From: JAWKIW01 sp041394145
GTDB taxonomy: Bacteria; Actinomycetota; Acidimicrobiia; Acidimicrobiales; Acidimicrobilacustridaceae
Length of the DNA: 64,000 nucleotides
Assembly: GCA_041394145.1 (NCBI GenBank)
Contig: JAWKIW010000001.1
Location: 1 to 64,000, forward strand
Direction of reading: 5' to 3'
Below, piece after piece: positions 51,718 to 60,972 of this stretch. A model generated the notes under the pieces. That model made no database searches and had not been told where the DNA came from. It worked only from the letters and a program-made list of their open reading frames with translations. A program made the position numbers and the translations under genes. Each line of letters starts with the position of its first letter. Positions within the stretch are counted from its first letter, which is position 1.

Positions 51718-54066
51718 TCAGAGGGAGAAGGCTGCCGGCGCGGCCACCACCGCCGCCCGCTCGAAGCCGGCCCGCTCGGCCCAGTCGACGACCGTGGGAT
51801 CGTCGCTCAGGTAGAGGATCTGCACGCTCGCCGCCATCTGCTCGAGCTTGGCGAGGAGCCGCTCCACCTCGGCGACGGGGCGGCCGGCGAGGGCGTCGTC
51901 GATGGCGAGCGGCACCGACCCGGCGAACGACACCGAGCGCAACGCCCCGAGCCGCGACAGCAGGTAGAACTCCACCGCGGCTTCGTCGTCGTCGGCGCCG
52001 CCGGCGAGGTCGTCGGCGGCGTCGCCACCGCCCCGACCGCGCTCGAGCAGGTCGGCGGCGACCCGCATCAGCCGGGAGGTGGCCACCGTCTCGACCTGGA
52101 TGGCCGCGTCGAGCAGCGCCTCGCGGGACTCCACCCACTCGCGGTACTCGGCTTCTTCCTCGGTGGCCTCCTCCAGCTCTCGCTCGAGGGCCGCGAGGTC
52201 GGCCGCGTGCGCCTCCTGCGCGATGGGCTCCTCCTCGGCCAGGCCCAGCTCGTCGTCGGGCACGAGCGACAGCGGCGCCGGCCCGCCGTCGTCCGCCTCG
52301 CCGACGAGGCTCGGGAAGGCGGCGAAGGAGTCGTCGCCGCCTTCGGCCGCGGTCGGCTCCGAGCCGACGGGCTCGTCGCCCTCGTCGGCCGTCTCGAACG
52401 CGGCGAAGGACGCGAAGTCGTCGGCCTCGTCGACCTGGTCGGCCCCCGCCGGCGCCTCGGACCCGGGCCCGGCGGGTCCGGGCTCGGTCGACTCGGGCAG
52501 GTCGGGCACGTCGGGGAGCTCGTCGAGCTGGGCGACGGCGACGTCGCGCTCGGCCACCGCCCGGTGCTTCTCCTCGGTGAGCTCGGTGACCCGACCGTCG
52601 ATGGCCGCCGCCTCCTCGACGAAGGCCTCGGCGGCCATCACCGTCAGGTCCACGGTCGGGCTCGGGCCCAGGGCCAGGCCCACCAGCTCGAGCTGGTAGG
52701 CGAGGGCGTCGGCGAGCTCCTCGGTGGTCACCTCGCGCTTGGGCACCTGCAGCTCGCGCAGTGCCCGCTCGAGGTCGTCGGGCTCTTCTCCCCCGAGCAG
52801 GTCGTAGGCCTCGAGGTACACCGACTGCAACCGGTCGAGCAGGCGCTTGTGCTCCGGGTCGGCCTCGATGTCTTCGCTGATCTGGGCCCAGGTCGCCTCG
52901 GCCGCCTCCACGTCGAACCGGGCCCGCTCGAGGCGCTGCTCGGCGGCATGGTCGATGGCGAGGAGCCCGGCGCCCATCACGTAGGCGCTCCACGTCGGGA
53001 ACCCCACCCGGTCGAGCACCTCCTGCTCGTGGCGCTGCGCCTCCTCGAGGGCCTTCTGGCCGCCCTTCTTGCGCAGGCCACCCGAGGCCTTCTTCTCGGC
53101 CTCGAGCACCGCCTCGTGGGCGGCCTCGAGCTCGGCGATGTCGTCGGGGCCCAGCTCGGGCTTGCGCATCGCCTTCTCGGCGGCGGCCAGCTCGGCACGG
53201 CACTCCTCGAGCCGCTTCAGGGCGGAGGCCGGCCCACGGCCCTTCGCCTCCATCTCCGCCTCCAGGGCGTCGACCTTGCCCTGCAGCTCGACGAACTCGT
53301 CGGCCAGCTCGTGGGCCCGCTCGGACGGCACGTACTCGATGGGCTGGGGGTTCTTGATGGCCTCCAGCAGCACCACCAGCGGCCGGGTGTCGATCGCCGA
53401 CAGCTCCTCGAGGCTGCGGTCGATGTGGGCCACTCGCTCGTCGAGGTCGGTGATGCGCTCGGCCAGCTCGGCGCGGTGCCGGCGCAGCTCGTCGAGGTCG
53501 GTCTCGTCGCTGGCCACCTTCTCGCCCGTCTCGGCGTCGGTGACGAGCCGGAGGTGGGGGGCGGTCGGGGCGCTGGCGGCGGCGAGCGCCGCCTCCGTGC
53601 GACGCTTGCGGGCCGCGACGTCGTCGTACTTCGCTCGGGCCGCGACCGCGGCCTCCTCGAGCACGGCGAGGGCTTCGCGGGCGTTGCGCTGGGCCCGACG
53701 GGCGCCATCGAGCTCGGCGTCGACACCGACCGGCGTCTCCTCGAGGAAGTGGTCGATGGACGGCCGGGAGGCCACCGCCTCGTCGCTGCCCGGCGCGTGG
53801 TCGGGCAGGTCGGCGCGTCGCAGGACCACGTCGAGGTCGCCCTCCAGACCCAGCAGGCGCAAGGCGTCGGGCGCCAGGTCGAGCAGGACCCCGTGGGCCT
53901 CCACCAGTCCCGCACAGCCCGGGTCGTCGCCCCGGGGCAGCGCCTGCACGGCCCGCAGGACGGTGTCGCGGCCGGAGGGGCCGAGCCCGGTGACCACCGA
54001 GATCATGGGGTGCAGGTCGAGCGCCGACGCCTCGGACCCGTTGGGGTTGAGCTGCAGGAGCCTCAT
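51718..54066 (-). CDS. SMC/RecF-like coiled-coil protein with degenerate Walker A
   Basis: 782 aa. The N-terminus looks like an SMC/RecF head (MRLLQLNPNGSEASALDL, then VVTGLGPSGRDTVLRAVQAL), but the P-loop lysine is replaced: GPSGRDT where GxxGxGKS/T is expected. Long coiled coils follow (about 130-400 and 540-690) around an acidic Asp/Glu-rich insert. The C-terminus has the Walker B-like VPLAIDDALAG and a LYLSDD switch region. ATP binding is thus doubtful. The start at 54066 is 2 bp after the small upstream gene. No named family is recognised. Confidence 0.72.
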   Translation of the reverse strand: MRLLQLNPNGSEASALDLHPMISVVTGLGPSGRDTVLRAVQALPRGDDPGCAGLVEAHGVLLDLAPDALRLLGLEGDLDVVLRRADLPDHAPGSDEAVASRPSIDHFLEETPVGVDAELDGARRAQRNAREALAVLEEAAVAARAKYDDVAARKRRTEAALAAASAPTAPHLRLVTDAETGEKVASDETDLDELRRHRAELAERITDLDERVAHIDRSLEELSAIDTRPLVVLLEAIKNPQPIEYVPSERAHELADEFVELQGKVDALEAEMEAKGRGPASALKRLEECRAELAAAEKAMRKPELGPDDIAELEAAHEAVLEAEKKASGGLRKKGGQKALEEAQRHEQEVLDRVGFPTWSAYVMGAGLLAIDHAAEQRLERARFDVEAAEATWAQISEDIEADPEHKRLLDRLQSVYLEAYDLLGGEEPDDLERALRELQVPKREVTTEELADALAYQLELVGLALGPSPTVDLTVMAAEAFVEEAAAIDGRVTELTEEKHRAVAERDVAVAQLDELPDVPDLPESTEPGPAGPGSEAPAGADQVDEADDFASFAAFETADEGDEPVGSEPTAAEGGDDSFAAFPSLVGEADDGGPAPLSLVPDDELGLAEEEPIAQEAHAADLAALERELEEATEEEAEYREWVESREALLDAAIQVETVATSRLMRVAADLLERGRGGGDAADDLAGGADDDEAAVEFYLLSRLGALRSVSFAGSVPLAIDDALAGRPVAEVERLLAKLEQMAASVQILYLSDDPTVVDWAERAGFERAAVVAAPAAFSL

Positions 54067-54067
54067 C

Positions 54068-54337
54068 TCACGACACCTCGATGTGCTGGATCCCGTCGTC
54101 GGCCTCGGCCCGGCGACCCGGCGATGGACGCAGGTCACCGGTGCGGGCGGCCCGGGCGGCGGCGTCGGCGACGCTACCCACCGTCGCGACCACGTCGGCG
54201 ACCTTGTCCCGGTCGGCGACGACGTCCTCGACCACGTCGAGGAACGCACGCGCCGCGGCGATCATCTCCATCGCCGCCGTCTGGAGGTGGTCGACGGCCT
54301 GCGACGCGCGATCGCCGTCGTCGTGCTCGCCGTCCAT
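54068..54337 (-). CDS. Small helical protein between the ArsA-type ATPase and the SMC-like gene
   Basis: 89 aa, predicted mostly helical (DHLQTAAMEMIAAARAFLDV, then ADVVATVGSVADAAARAA) with charged ends. Not recognised. The ATG shares a base with the ArsA-type stop and its own stop is 2 bp before the SMC-like ATG. This tight packing suggests the three products work as a unit. Confidence 0.68.
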   Translation of the reverse strand: MDGEHDDGDRASQAVDHLQTAAMEMIAAARAFLDVVEDVVADRDKVADVVATVGSVADAAARAARTGDLRPSPGRRAEADDGIQHIEVS

Positions 54338-55560
54338 CACCCCTCCGGTCGTGCCGCGTCCGTGTCCGAGGACCCCCGCCCGCCGGCCTTGGCCCCGAAG
54401 GCTACCCGAAGCGTGCCGTCCCGCAGGGCTGCGTCGGTGATCGGCCGCCGGCGCAGGGAGTCGGGCAGGTGCACCGCGCGGCGGTAGGGCCCGACCCGCA
54501 CCAGCAGCTCGGCCCCGTGGCGGGCGACGTCGAGGGCGCCACGGTCGGCGAAGGGCAGGTCGAGCTCGAGCTCCCATCGCTCGTCGGCCCCGGGCACCGG
54601 GCGGATCCGCATCGGCGTCCCCTGGTGCAGCACGGCCAGCGGGTCGACGTCGGCGTAGAGGTCGTCGGCGAACCGGCGCAGCGCCGGCAGGCCGACCAGC
54701 TCGTCGTCGGTCAGCGTGGCGCAGCACGGGCAGCGGGGCGAAGCTGTCGTCGATGACGGCCAGGTGGCCGGCCTGCAGCTGCTTCCACCGGTCGAACCAG
54801 GGTCGACCAGCTCGGCGGGCAGCAGCTTGTTCACGACGACGGCGTCGACGTGGTAGCCGAACAGCGACAGGTAGGTGTGGGTCCGCCGCGCTTCGGCGAT
54901 GACCATCGCCTCGGCGTTCACGACGAGGCGGACCGAGGCCCGCTGCGGATCGGTGAGCACCGCCTTGGCTCCGTCGAGGCGCTCGTACAGCCTCGCCGTC
55001 GCCCCGAACACCTCGTCGCCCGCCACCGGCAGCCGCCCGACCCGTTGCAGCACCGGACCGACGACACGGGCCACCCGGCGCGTGGTCGGGAAGACGCGAT
55101 CCATGTACCAGGCCAGGATGTCGGGCAGCGACAGCAGCCGGATCGTCTCGGCCGTGGGCGCGCAGTCGACCACGAGCAGGTCCCACTCCCCCGACGCGGC
55201 GAACCGCTTCAGATCGGCGAGGGCGAACACCTCGTCGAGGCCGGGCACGACCGACAGCTCCTCGGCCTCGACCGCGTCGGCGCCGGCCCAGTCGAAGACC
55301 TCGACCATCCAGGCCCGGATCTCGCCCCACGACTCCTCCAGCCGTTCGGTGGCGTCGAGCTGCTGGCCGTACAGCCGCTCGTCGAGCTCGGTGGGGTCCG
55401 AGCCGATGGGCAGGGCCACGGCGTCGGCGAGCGAGTGGGCGGGGTCGGTGGACAGCACGAGCGTGCGCAGGCCCCGGCGGGCCGCGTGGGCCGCGGTGGC
55501 GGCCGCGGTGGTGGTCTTGCCGACGCCGCCCTTGCCGGTGAAGAGCAGGATGCGGGTCAT
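54337..55560 (-). CDS. ArsA/Get3-type ATPase (two compensating indels)
   Basis: Deviant-P-loop ATPase of the ArsA/GET3 class, 407 aa. P-loop LLFTGKGGVGKTTTAAATAA with the signature lysine, switch I LSTDPAHSLADA, switch II VVDCAPTAETIRLL. A C-terminal beta-rich domain (WELELDLPF, LLVRVGPYRRAVHLP) resembles the small heat-shock-like end seen in actinobacterial homologues. Between about 54801 and 54717 the conserved text (WFDRWKQLQAGHLAVIDDSF) lies in another frame, so two indels cancel. No arsenic genes are adjacent. Confidence 0.85.
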   Translation of the reverse strand: MTRILLFTGKGGVGKTTTAAATAAHAARRGLRTLVLSTDPAHSLADAVALPIGSDPTELDERLYGQQLDATERLEESWGEIRAWMVEVFDWAGADAVEAEELSVVPGLDEVFALADLKRFAASGEWDLLVVDCAPTAETIRLLSLPDILAWYMDRVFPTTRRVARVVGPVLQRVGRLPVAGDEVFGATARLYERLDGAKAVLTDPQRASVRLVVNAEAMVIAEARRTHTYLSLFGYHVDAVVVNKLLPAELVDPGSTGGSSCRPATWPSSTTASPRCPCCATLTDDELVGLPALRRFADDLYADVDPLAVLHQGTPMRIRPVPGADERWELELDLPFADRGALDVARHGAELLVRVGPYRRAVHLPDSLRRRPITDAALRDGTLRVAFGAKAGGRGSSDTDAARPEG

Positions 55561-55575
55561 GTCAACGGTCGGCGC

Positions 55576-56025
55576 TCACCGGGTCGATTCGACCCGCTTC
55601 TTCAGCTCCTCGAGCGCCGCCTTCACGATGCGCGACTCGGCCCGCCGCTTCACGAAGCCCGGCACCGGCACGATGAGGTCGATCGACAGCTCGTAGGCGA
55701 CCTCGGTCCGGCCGGGATCGCCCGGGGCCGGCGCCAGGTGGTAGCTGCCGTCGAGCTCGCGCTGGATGTCGCCGGCGGCGAGGCGCCAGCCGAGGCGGGC
55801 GGGCGCATCGCCGTAGTCGTAGGCGAGCGTGTAGGAGGTGCTGCGCCCCATGGCGGCGGCCCGGAACTCGACCTCGACCCCGCGACCCCGCTCGTCGGTG
55901 CGCACGATGCGCGTCGCCTTCAGGTCGGGGACCCACTGCGGGTAGGACTCGAAGTCGACGAGGGTCTCGAACACCTCCTCGACCGGGGCGTCGATGGTGG
56001 TGTGCTCCTTCGCCGTCTCGACCAC
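55576..56025 (-). CDS. SRPBCC-family protein (polyketide cyclase/START-like)
   Basis: 149-aa helix-grip protein with the typical start KEHTTIDAPVEEVFETLVDF and ESYPQWVPDLKA. It is likely a hydrophobic-ligand carrier; the ligand is unknown. Adjacent to the ArsA-type ATPase (15-bp gap), a pairing often seen in actinobacteria. The GTG at 56025 has TAGTGT 7 nt upstream. Confidence 0.82.
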   Translation of the reverse strand: MVETAKEHTTIDAPVEEVFETLVDFESYPQWVPDLKATRIVRTDERGRGVEVEFRAAAMGRSTSYTLAYDYGDAPARLGWRLAAGDIQRELDGSYHLAPAPGDPGRTEVAYELSIDLIVPVPGFVKRRAESRIVKAALEELKKRVESTR

Positions 56026-56032
56026 GGCGGGC

Positions 56033-56038
56033 ACACTA
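56033..56038 (-). promoter_or_regulatory. Leaderless-type -10 hexamer of the SRPBCC gene
   Basis: TAGTGT on the minus strand ends 7 nt before the GTG at 56025. Confidence 0.4.
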
Positions 56039-56743
56039 CCCGCCGCCACCGCGGCCCGACGTCGGGGGCAGGCGCCGCGCGCCGCGACCCGTGGTCGGTG
56101 GACCGGGACGGGCGCCACGACGGGGCGGGGACGGCGGTCGGGGCGGGAAGACACCGAAGCGCGACGCCCACAGCCCCGACAGGCCGAGCGCCCACATCGG
56201 GACGAGCAGCCCGAAGGCCAGCGGGGTGAACACCCGGATCGACGCGGTGACGAGCCCCACGACCACCTCGACGGCCAGGCTCAGGTTCATCAGGTTGCGC
56301 ACGCGGGCGGGCGCGCACCCGACGAGGAAGTACAGGCCCCCGATGCCGATGAGCGACTCGCGAGAGCGCTGCACCGCGTTCCAGTAGGCGAGGAGGAAGG
56401 CCCCCGAGCCCAGCGCGAACAGCACCAGCGCCACCGGCACCGACACGTAGACCAGCGGCTCGGGCACGGCGGTGGCCGCCAGCGCCGTCACCGTGAACAG
56501 CGCCGTCCCCCCGAGCGACGCCGTGACGATCCACTCCCCCTCGGGCACCTCGTCGGGCACCGGCGGACGACGGGGGCCGCGGTCGGCGGCCTCGGTCGTC
56601 GCCTCGGCGTCGCCGTCGGGCGCCTCCTCGCGCGCCCCGGCCTCGCCGGCGTCGGCCTGCTCGTCGCCGGCGCCGGGCCGGGCCCGGCGGGGGACCGGGT
56701 CGTCGGTGGGCTCCTGGTCGCGGGGCGGCGGCACGGCGTCCAC
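56036..56743 (-). CDS. Hypothetical multi-pass membrane protein
   Basis: 235 aa with a charged Glu/Asp/Arg-rich N-terminus (about 80 residues) and four hydrophobic segments between about 88 and 205 (for example VPVALVLFALGSGAFLLAYW). A Pro/Arg/Gly-rich tail closes it. No family is recognised. It lies between the GT4 gene (2-bp gap) and the SRPBCC gene. The GTG at 56743 is the simplest start. Confidence 0.6.
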   Translation of the reverse strand: MDAVPPPRDQEPTDDPVPRRARPGAGDEQADAGEAGAREEAPDGDAEATTEAADRGPRRPPVPDEVPEGEWIVTASLGGTALFTVTALAATAVPEPLVYVSVPVALVLFALGSGAFLLAYWNAVQRSRESLIGIGGLYFLVGCAPARVRNLMNLSLAVEVVVGLVTASIRVFTPLAFGLLVPMWALGLSGLWASRFGVFPPRPPSPPRRGARPGPPTTGRGARRLPPTSGRGGGG

Positions 56744-56745
56744 CC

Positions 56746-57870
56746 TCACACGCCGGCGATCGCATCGGCCAGCCGGGCCGCCAGCCGGTCGTAGGTCAGC
56801 TCGGCCAGCACCCGAGCCCGGCCGGCGGCGCCGAAGCGGCGCCGGTCGGGGTCGTCGAGCAGCCGGGCCAGGGCGGCGGCGACGTCGGGCAGCGAGCGCG
56901 GTCGGTCGACGACGTAGCCCGTGAGCCCGTCGACCACCGCCTCGTGCGAGCCACCGCTGCGCCCCGCCACCTGCGCCACGCCGGCGGCCGCCGCCTCGAG
57001 GAACACGATCCCGAACCCCTCCTGCTCGAGGCCGAGCCACCGGTTGCGGCACACCATGGCGAACACGTCGGCGGCGCCGTACAGCGCGGGCAGGTCGTCG
57101 TCGTCGACCCGACCGAGGAACGTGGCCGGGGCGCCGGTGCGCGACGCCAGGCGCTCCAGCCGGCGCCGGTCGCGGCCGTCGCCGGCGATCACCACCCGCA
57201 GGCGGGGGTGGGTGGGGGCCAGCCGGGCAGCCGCCCCGAGCAGCACGTCCATCCCCTTGCGGGGCACGAGCCGGCTCACCGACAGGACGAGGTCGACCGG
57301 CGTGCCCGGGTCGATGCCGACGAGACGGGCCCGGGCCGCGGCCCGGGCGGCGTCGTCCAGCGGGACGAAGCGATCGGGGTCGACCCCCGGCGGCACCACC
57401 ACCGTGGGCAGGGACCGACCGGCCGCCCGCTCGGCCTCGGCCGCGGGGTAGCCCCCGGCCGCCACGACGAGTCGGGCGCCGCGCAGGACGTGGCCCAGCG
57501 CCTGCCGGCTGCCGGGGATCCGACCGGGGACGGTGACCTCCGCCCCGTGCAGCACCACGCCATAGGGCCGGGCCAGACGGGGGCCGACGAGGCCGAGCGG
57601 CCAAGCCGGGTCGAGCAGCACGATCGACGCCGCGACCTCGTCGGCGAGCGCGTCGATCTCGGCCACCAGCCCCGGCGCGGGCAGCAGCACCCGACGCCGG
57701 CTGCGCACGACCCGATAGGCCTGGTGGGCGTCCCACGCCCGGTCGCCCACCTGTGGGGTGGTGAGCACGGTGACGTCGTCGGGCGGCAGGCGGCGCCACA
57801 GCTCCCACAGGTAGCTCTGGATGCCCCCCACCTTGGGGGGGAAGTCGTTGGTGACGAGCAGGTGGGTCAC
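56746..57870 (-). CDS. GT4 glycosyltransferase (PimB-like mannosyltransferase family)
   Basis: GT-B glycosyltransferase, 374 aa. N-terminal LLVTNDFPPKVGGIQSYLWE; nucleotide-sugar site LVLSVSRLVPRKGMDVLL; donor motif EQEGFGIVFLEAAAAG (E-x7-E) and SGGSHEAVVDGLTGYVV. The pattern is close to the phosphatidylinositol mannosyltransferases of actinobacteria, so a lipoglycan mannose role is likely but not proven. The GTG at 57870 overlaps the queG stop by 4 nt. Confidence 0.87.
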   Translation of the reverse strand: MTHLLVTNDFPPKVGGIQSYLWELWRRLPPDDVTVLTTPQVGDRAWDAHQAYRVVRSRRRVLLPAPGLVAEIDALADEVAASIVLLDPAWPLGLVGPRLARPYGVVLHGAEVTVPGRIPGSRQALGHVLRGARLVVAAGGYPAAEAERAAGRSLPTVVVPPGVDPDRFVPLDDAARAAARARLVGIDPGTPVDLVLSVSRLVPRKGMDVLLGAAARLAPTHPRLRVVIAGDGRDRRRLERLASRTGAPATFLGRVDDDDLPALYGAADVFAMVCRNRWLGLEQEGFGIVFLEAAAAGVAQVAGRSGGSHEAVVDGLTGYVVDRPRSLPDVAAALARLLDDPDRRRFGAAGRARVLAELTYDRLAARLADAIAGV

Positions 57871-59108
57871 GGCGGTGGCACGACGGGTCGGGCGTGCTCG
57901 GCGGCCACGATCGGCTCGGGGTCGTCGGCGCCGCCGGGACGGCCCCGCCGCTCGTCCAGCAGGTCGGCTCGGCCCAGGCGACGGGCGGCCCACACGGCGT
58001 GGGCCCGCACGAGGGGCCGGGGGTCGGCGAGGTGGGTGCGCAGGGCCTCGGCCGTGGCCGGATCGTCGGCCCGGCCCACGTTGCCCAGCACGACCAGCAG
58101 GTTCCGACGCAGGTGCTGCGGGTCGCGGCGGGGCACGTACCACCGCCCGACCAGCGCCAGCAGGTCGTCGTCGGAGCGTGCCAGCAGCGACAGCACGTCG
58201 AGCCACGGGCCGAGCGGACCGCCCCGCCGAGACGCGCCCGGTGGCGCCGCCACGGTGTCGTCGTCGACCGCCCGACGGTTCGGCGGGCACACCTCCTGGC
58301 AGTCGTCGCAGCCGTAGATCCGATCCCCCAGCGCGGCGCGGTGCTCGACGGGGAACACGCCGTCGGCCTGCAGGAGCCAGGCGAGGCAGCGGCGGGCGTC
58401 GACGACGCCGGGCGCCACGATGGCCCCGGTGGGACAGCCGTCGAGGCAGCGCTCGCAGGAGCCGCAGCCGTCGGGGACCACGGCGCCGGTGGGGGCCACC
58501 ACCGCATCGGTGACCACCGACCCGAGCACGAACCAGCTCCCCTCCCCCGGCAGGAGCAGGTTCGAGCTCTTGCCGTACCAGCCCAGCCCGGCGCGGTGCG
58601 CCGCGGCGCGGTCGACGAGGGCGTTGTCGTCGGCGACGACCCACGCCCGCCACCCCGCCGCTCGGAGGTGCGCCGCGACGGCCTGCAGGCCGGCCCGCAG
58701 GTCGGCGTAGTGGTCGTGCACGGCGTAGCGGGCGACACGGGCGTGCGCCGCGGCGTCCGACGGCGGCGGCGGGGTCTGCTGGCCACGGGAGGCGTAGCGA
58801 CGGGCACCGACGACGAGGCTGCGCGCCGCCGGGAACGACCTGGTGGGGTCGGTCGAGCGCGCCGGGTTGCGCTAGGTGAGCTGCATGCCGCCGTGCAGCC
58901 CGGCGGCTCGGCGCCGCTCGAGCACGTCGCGCACCGCCGGGAACGGCGCGGCGGTGGTGGCGCCGACCGCGTCGAGACCGGCGTCGAGGCCGACGCGCCG
59001 CACCTCGTCGGCGAGGGCGACCGGGTCGGCGCCGGGTCGGCGTCGTCGCCGACCTCGTCGACGCTGCCGACGACGGGCCGCGGTCCGGTCGTGCGGGCGG
59101 GTGCTCAC
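57867..59108 (-). CDS. Epoxyqueuosine reductase QueG-like iron-sulfur protein (in-frame amber codon)
   Basis: Two [4Fe-4S] cluster motifs are present: CGSCERCLDGCP and CDDCQEVCP. The upstream part has AVGATTAAPFPAVRDVLERR, the family loop GMQLT-RNPARSTDPTRSFP and ARSLVVGARRYASRGQQ. The tyrosine usually found between LT and RNP is read as TAG at 58872-58874, an in-frame stop. A single substitution or base-call error is the simplest reason. HEAT-like repeats close the protein. The N-terminal start is uncertain (GTG 59108 used). The product would reduce epoxyqueuosine in tRNA. Confidence 0.8.
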
Positions 59109-59199
59109 GGCGCCATGCTCGCGGCCCGTCGACCAGGCCGCGGTGACGCCACCGCCGGCGCCTCCGCCGGGACCCGGGCGGGATCGCCCCGCCGGCCGT

Positions 59200-59400
59200 T
59201 CACCCCGTGCGACGGCGATGGCGGAGCCGCGGGGCCAGACCGACCTCGTGCAGGGTCCGCAGGGCGCGGATCTCCGCCACGTCGATGATCACCGCGTCGT
59301 CGGGCTCGCGGGCACACAGGAAGGTCACGACGCAGTCGTCGCAGGCGTCGGTGTGCTGCATGACGCAGTCGTCGCAATCGATCACCACCGGCTCGGCCAT
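59200..59400 (-). CDS. Small cysteine-pair protein (CDDC repeat)
   Basis: 66 aa with cysteines arranged CDDC...CDDC...C: IDCDDCVMQHTDACDDC followed by FLCAREPDD. The pattern suggests a metal (zinc or iron) site. A short helical end (EIRALRTLHEVGLAP) and an Arg-rich tail follow. I recall similar small actinobacterial proteins, function unknown. The ATG at 59400 is supported by CAGGAGGA 4 nt upstream. No operon partner is fused to it. Confidence 0.75.
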   Translation of the reverse strand: MAEPVVIDCDDCVMQHTDACDDCVVTFLCAREPDDAVIIDVAEIRALRTLHEVGLAPRLRHRRRTG

Positions 59401-59505
59401 CGGGTCCTCCTGGAGCGGGGCGGCCACCCCGTGTGGCGGCCGCGATCGGCGGTCCCCGGTGGGCCCGAGCAGCTCGGACCCACCGCACCCCTACACCGCC
59501 CGAAC

Positions 59506-60972
59506 CTACCGAGGGGGTCTGACAGCCTTCGGGGCCGCGCCCGGCCACCGCCGCAGCACCGCCACCAGCTGGGACGCCAGCGCCGTGTTGGCGCCCCGGC
59601 CCGCCACCGCCGACCGCACCCGCCGGTCGCTCGACACGACGGTGACGGGTCGGCTCGCGGGCAGGTCGGCCACCAGCTCGATGATCACGTCGTCGGCCTC
59701 GACCCCCGCCGCCGAGAACCGCACCTGCACCGAGCGGGGGACCGACGTGGCGGTGCGGGGGCCGGCCTGCTCGGCACCGTCGAACACCACCAGCACGTCG
59801 ACGCCGGTGCGGGCCTCGAGCTCGACCAGCCCGTCGACGAGGCGGTCGCGCTGCAGGTCGAGGTCCAGGTCGGGCCAGCCCGTCTTCGCCACGTTGTAGC
59901 CGTCGACCAGGAGCAGCATGTGGGGCACCTGCACCAGCGCCGCCAGCGCGTCCGGGGTGTCGTCGAGCACGCCGCTCGGCAGGCGAACCGGCCGTCGGAC
60001 CGCTCGGCGGGACCGGGGCACCGTGACCGCGTCGGCAGGCGGCACCACCGGCTCGGCGGCGCTCGTGGCACCGGCGAGGGCGCTCGACGCCTCGGCCAGC
60101 GCCGCCGACAGCTCGCTCGCGGCCCGGGCGGCTCGGGCGACCGCACCGCCGACGGACGCGAGATCGGGGGCGGCCGCCTCGCGACGGGTCTCGGACCCGG
60201 GGGCGGCGGCCGTTCGACGGGTCTCGGGCTCGGTGGCGGCATCGAGCCGGGCCTCGGGCTCGGACACCGCATCGAGCACGCCAGCGGGTTCGGACGGCGC
60301 GCGGCGCGCCGCCTCGGCCTCGGCCAGGGCCAGCTCGAGCTCGTGCTGGCGGGCCCGCGCGTCGGCGGCCTCCTGCGTCCGCCGCCGCGCCCGCTCCTCG
60401 GCCGCCTTCAGCTCGCGCACCGCACCGGACCGGGCCGCGTCGGCCGCGGCCAGCGATCGTGCCAGCTCGTCGACCCGGTCCTCGAGGCCGAGTCGGGCGG
60501 CACGCTCCCGGGCCAGGGCGGTGCGCGCCGCGTCCAGGTCGGCCGCCGCGGCCGCAGCCCGGCGCTCGGCGTCCTCGAGGCGCTCGGCGGTGCGGGCGAG
60601 CTGGCGCTCGAGCCGGCGATCCTCCCGCTGGCGCGCCGTCGACGCCTCGGCGGCGTCGGCGGCGCTGACGGCGGCGGCCAGCTCGTCCTCCCAACCGTCG
60701 GGACGGTCGAGCACGAGCAGGGCCAGCTCCCCGGCGGCGTCGAGCCGGGCACGGTCGACGGCCTCGGCGACCCGCCGCCGGAAGCCCTCGTCCTCGTCGA
60801 GGACCCGCCGGGCGGTGTCGAGCGCCCGCGCCGGCAGCTTGGCGAACGTCAGGTAGGGCCGCAGCGCCGCCGGGGCCGGCAGCCGCGGGGTGGCCTGCTC
60901 CCCCTGGCGGGCGACGGCGACGGCGACCTCCAGGGCAGGGCGCAGCAGGGCGCGCTCGGTCTCCCGGCTCAG
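59506..60972 (-). CDS. NYN (YacP-like) nuclease-domain protein with long coiled coil
   Basis: About 488 aa. A helical N-domain is followed by a long Ala/Arg/Glu-rich coiled coil (about 110-240) and a linker. The C-terminal NYN domain has LLLVDGYNVAKTGWPDLDLD, the acidic VDVLVVFDGAE and EADDVIIELVADLP, ending with TVVSSDRRVRSAV, all expected for a PIN-like RNase. The start is uncertain: the best-placed codon is a CTG at 60972 overlapping the zinc-ribbon stop, possibly a misread GTG. Confidence 0.78.
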   Translation of the reverse strand: MSRETERALLRPALEVAVAVARQGEQATPRLPAPAALRPYLTFAKLPARALDTARRVLDEDEGFRRRVAEAVDRARLDAAGELALLVLDRPDGWEDELAAAVSAADAAEASTARQREDRRLERQLARTAERLEDAERRAAAAAADLDAARTALARERAARLGLEDRVDELARSLAAADAARSGAVRELKAAEERARRRTQEAADARARQHELELALAEAEAARRAPSEPAGVLDAVSEPEARLDAATEPETRRTAAAPGSETRREAAAPDLASVGGAVARAARAASELSAALAEASSALAGATSAAEPVVPPADAVTVPRSRRAVRRPVRLPSGVLDDTPDALAALVQVPHMLLLVDGYNVAKTGWPDLDLDLQRDRLVDGLVELEARTGVDVLVVFDGAEQAGPRTATSVPRSVQVRFSAAGVEADDVIIELVADLPASRPVTVVSSDRRVRSAVAGRGANTALASQLVAVLRRWPGAAPKAVRPPR

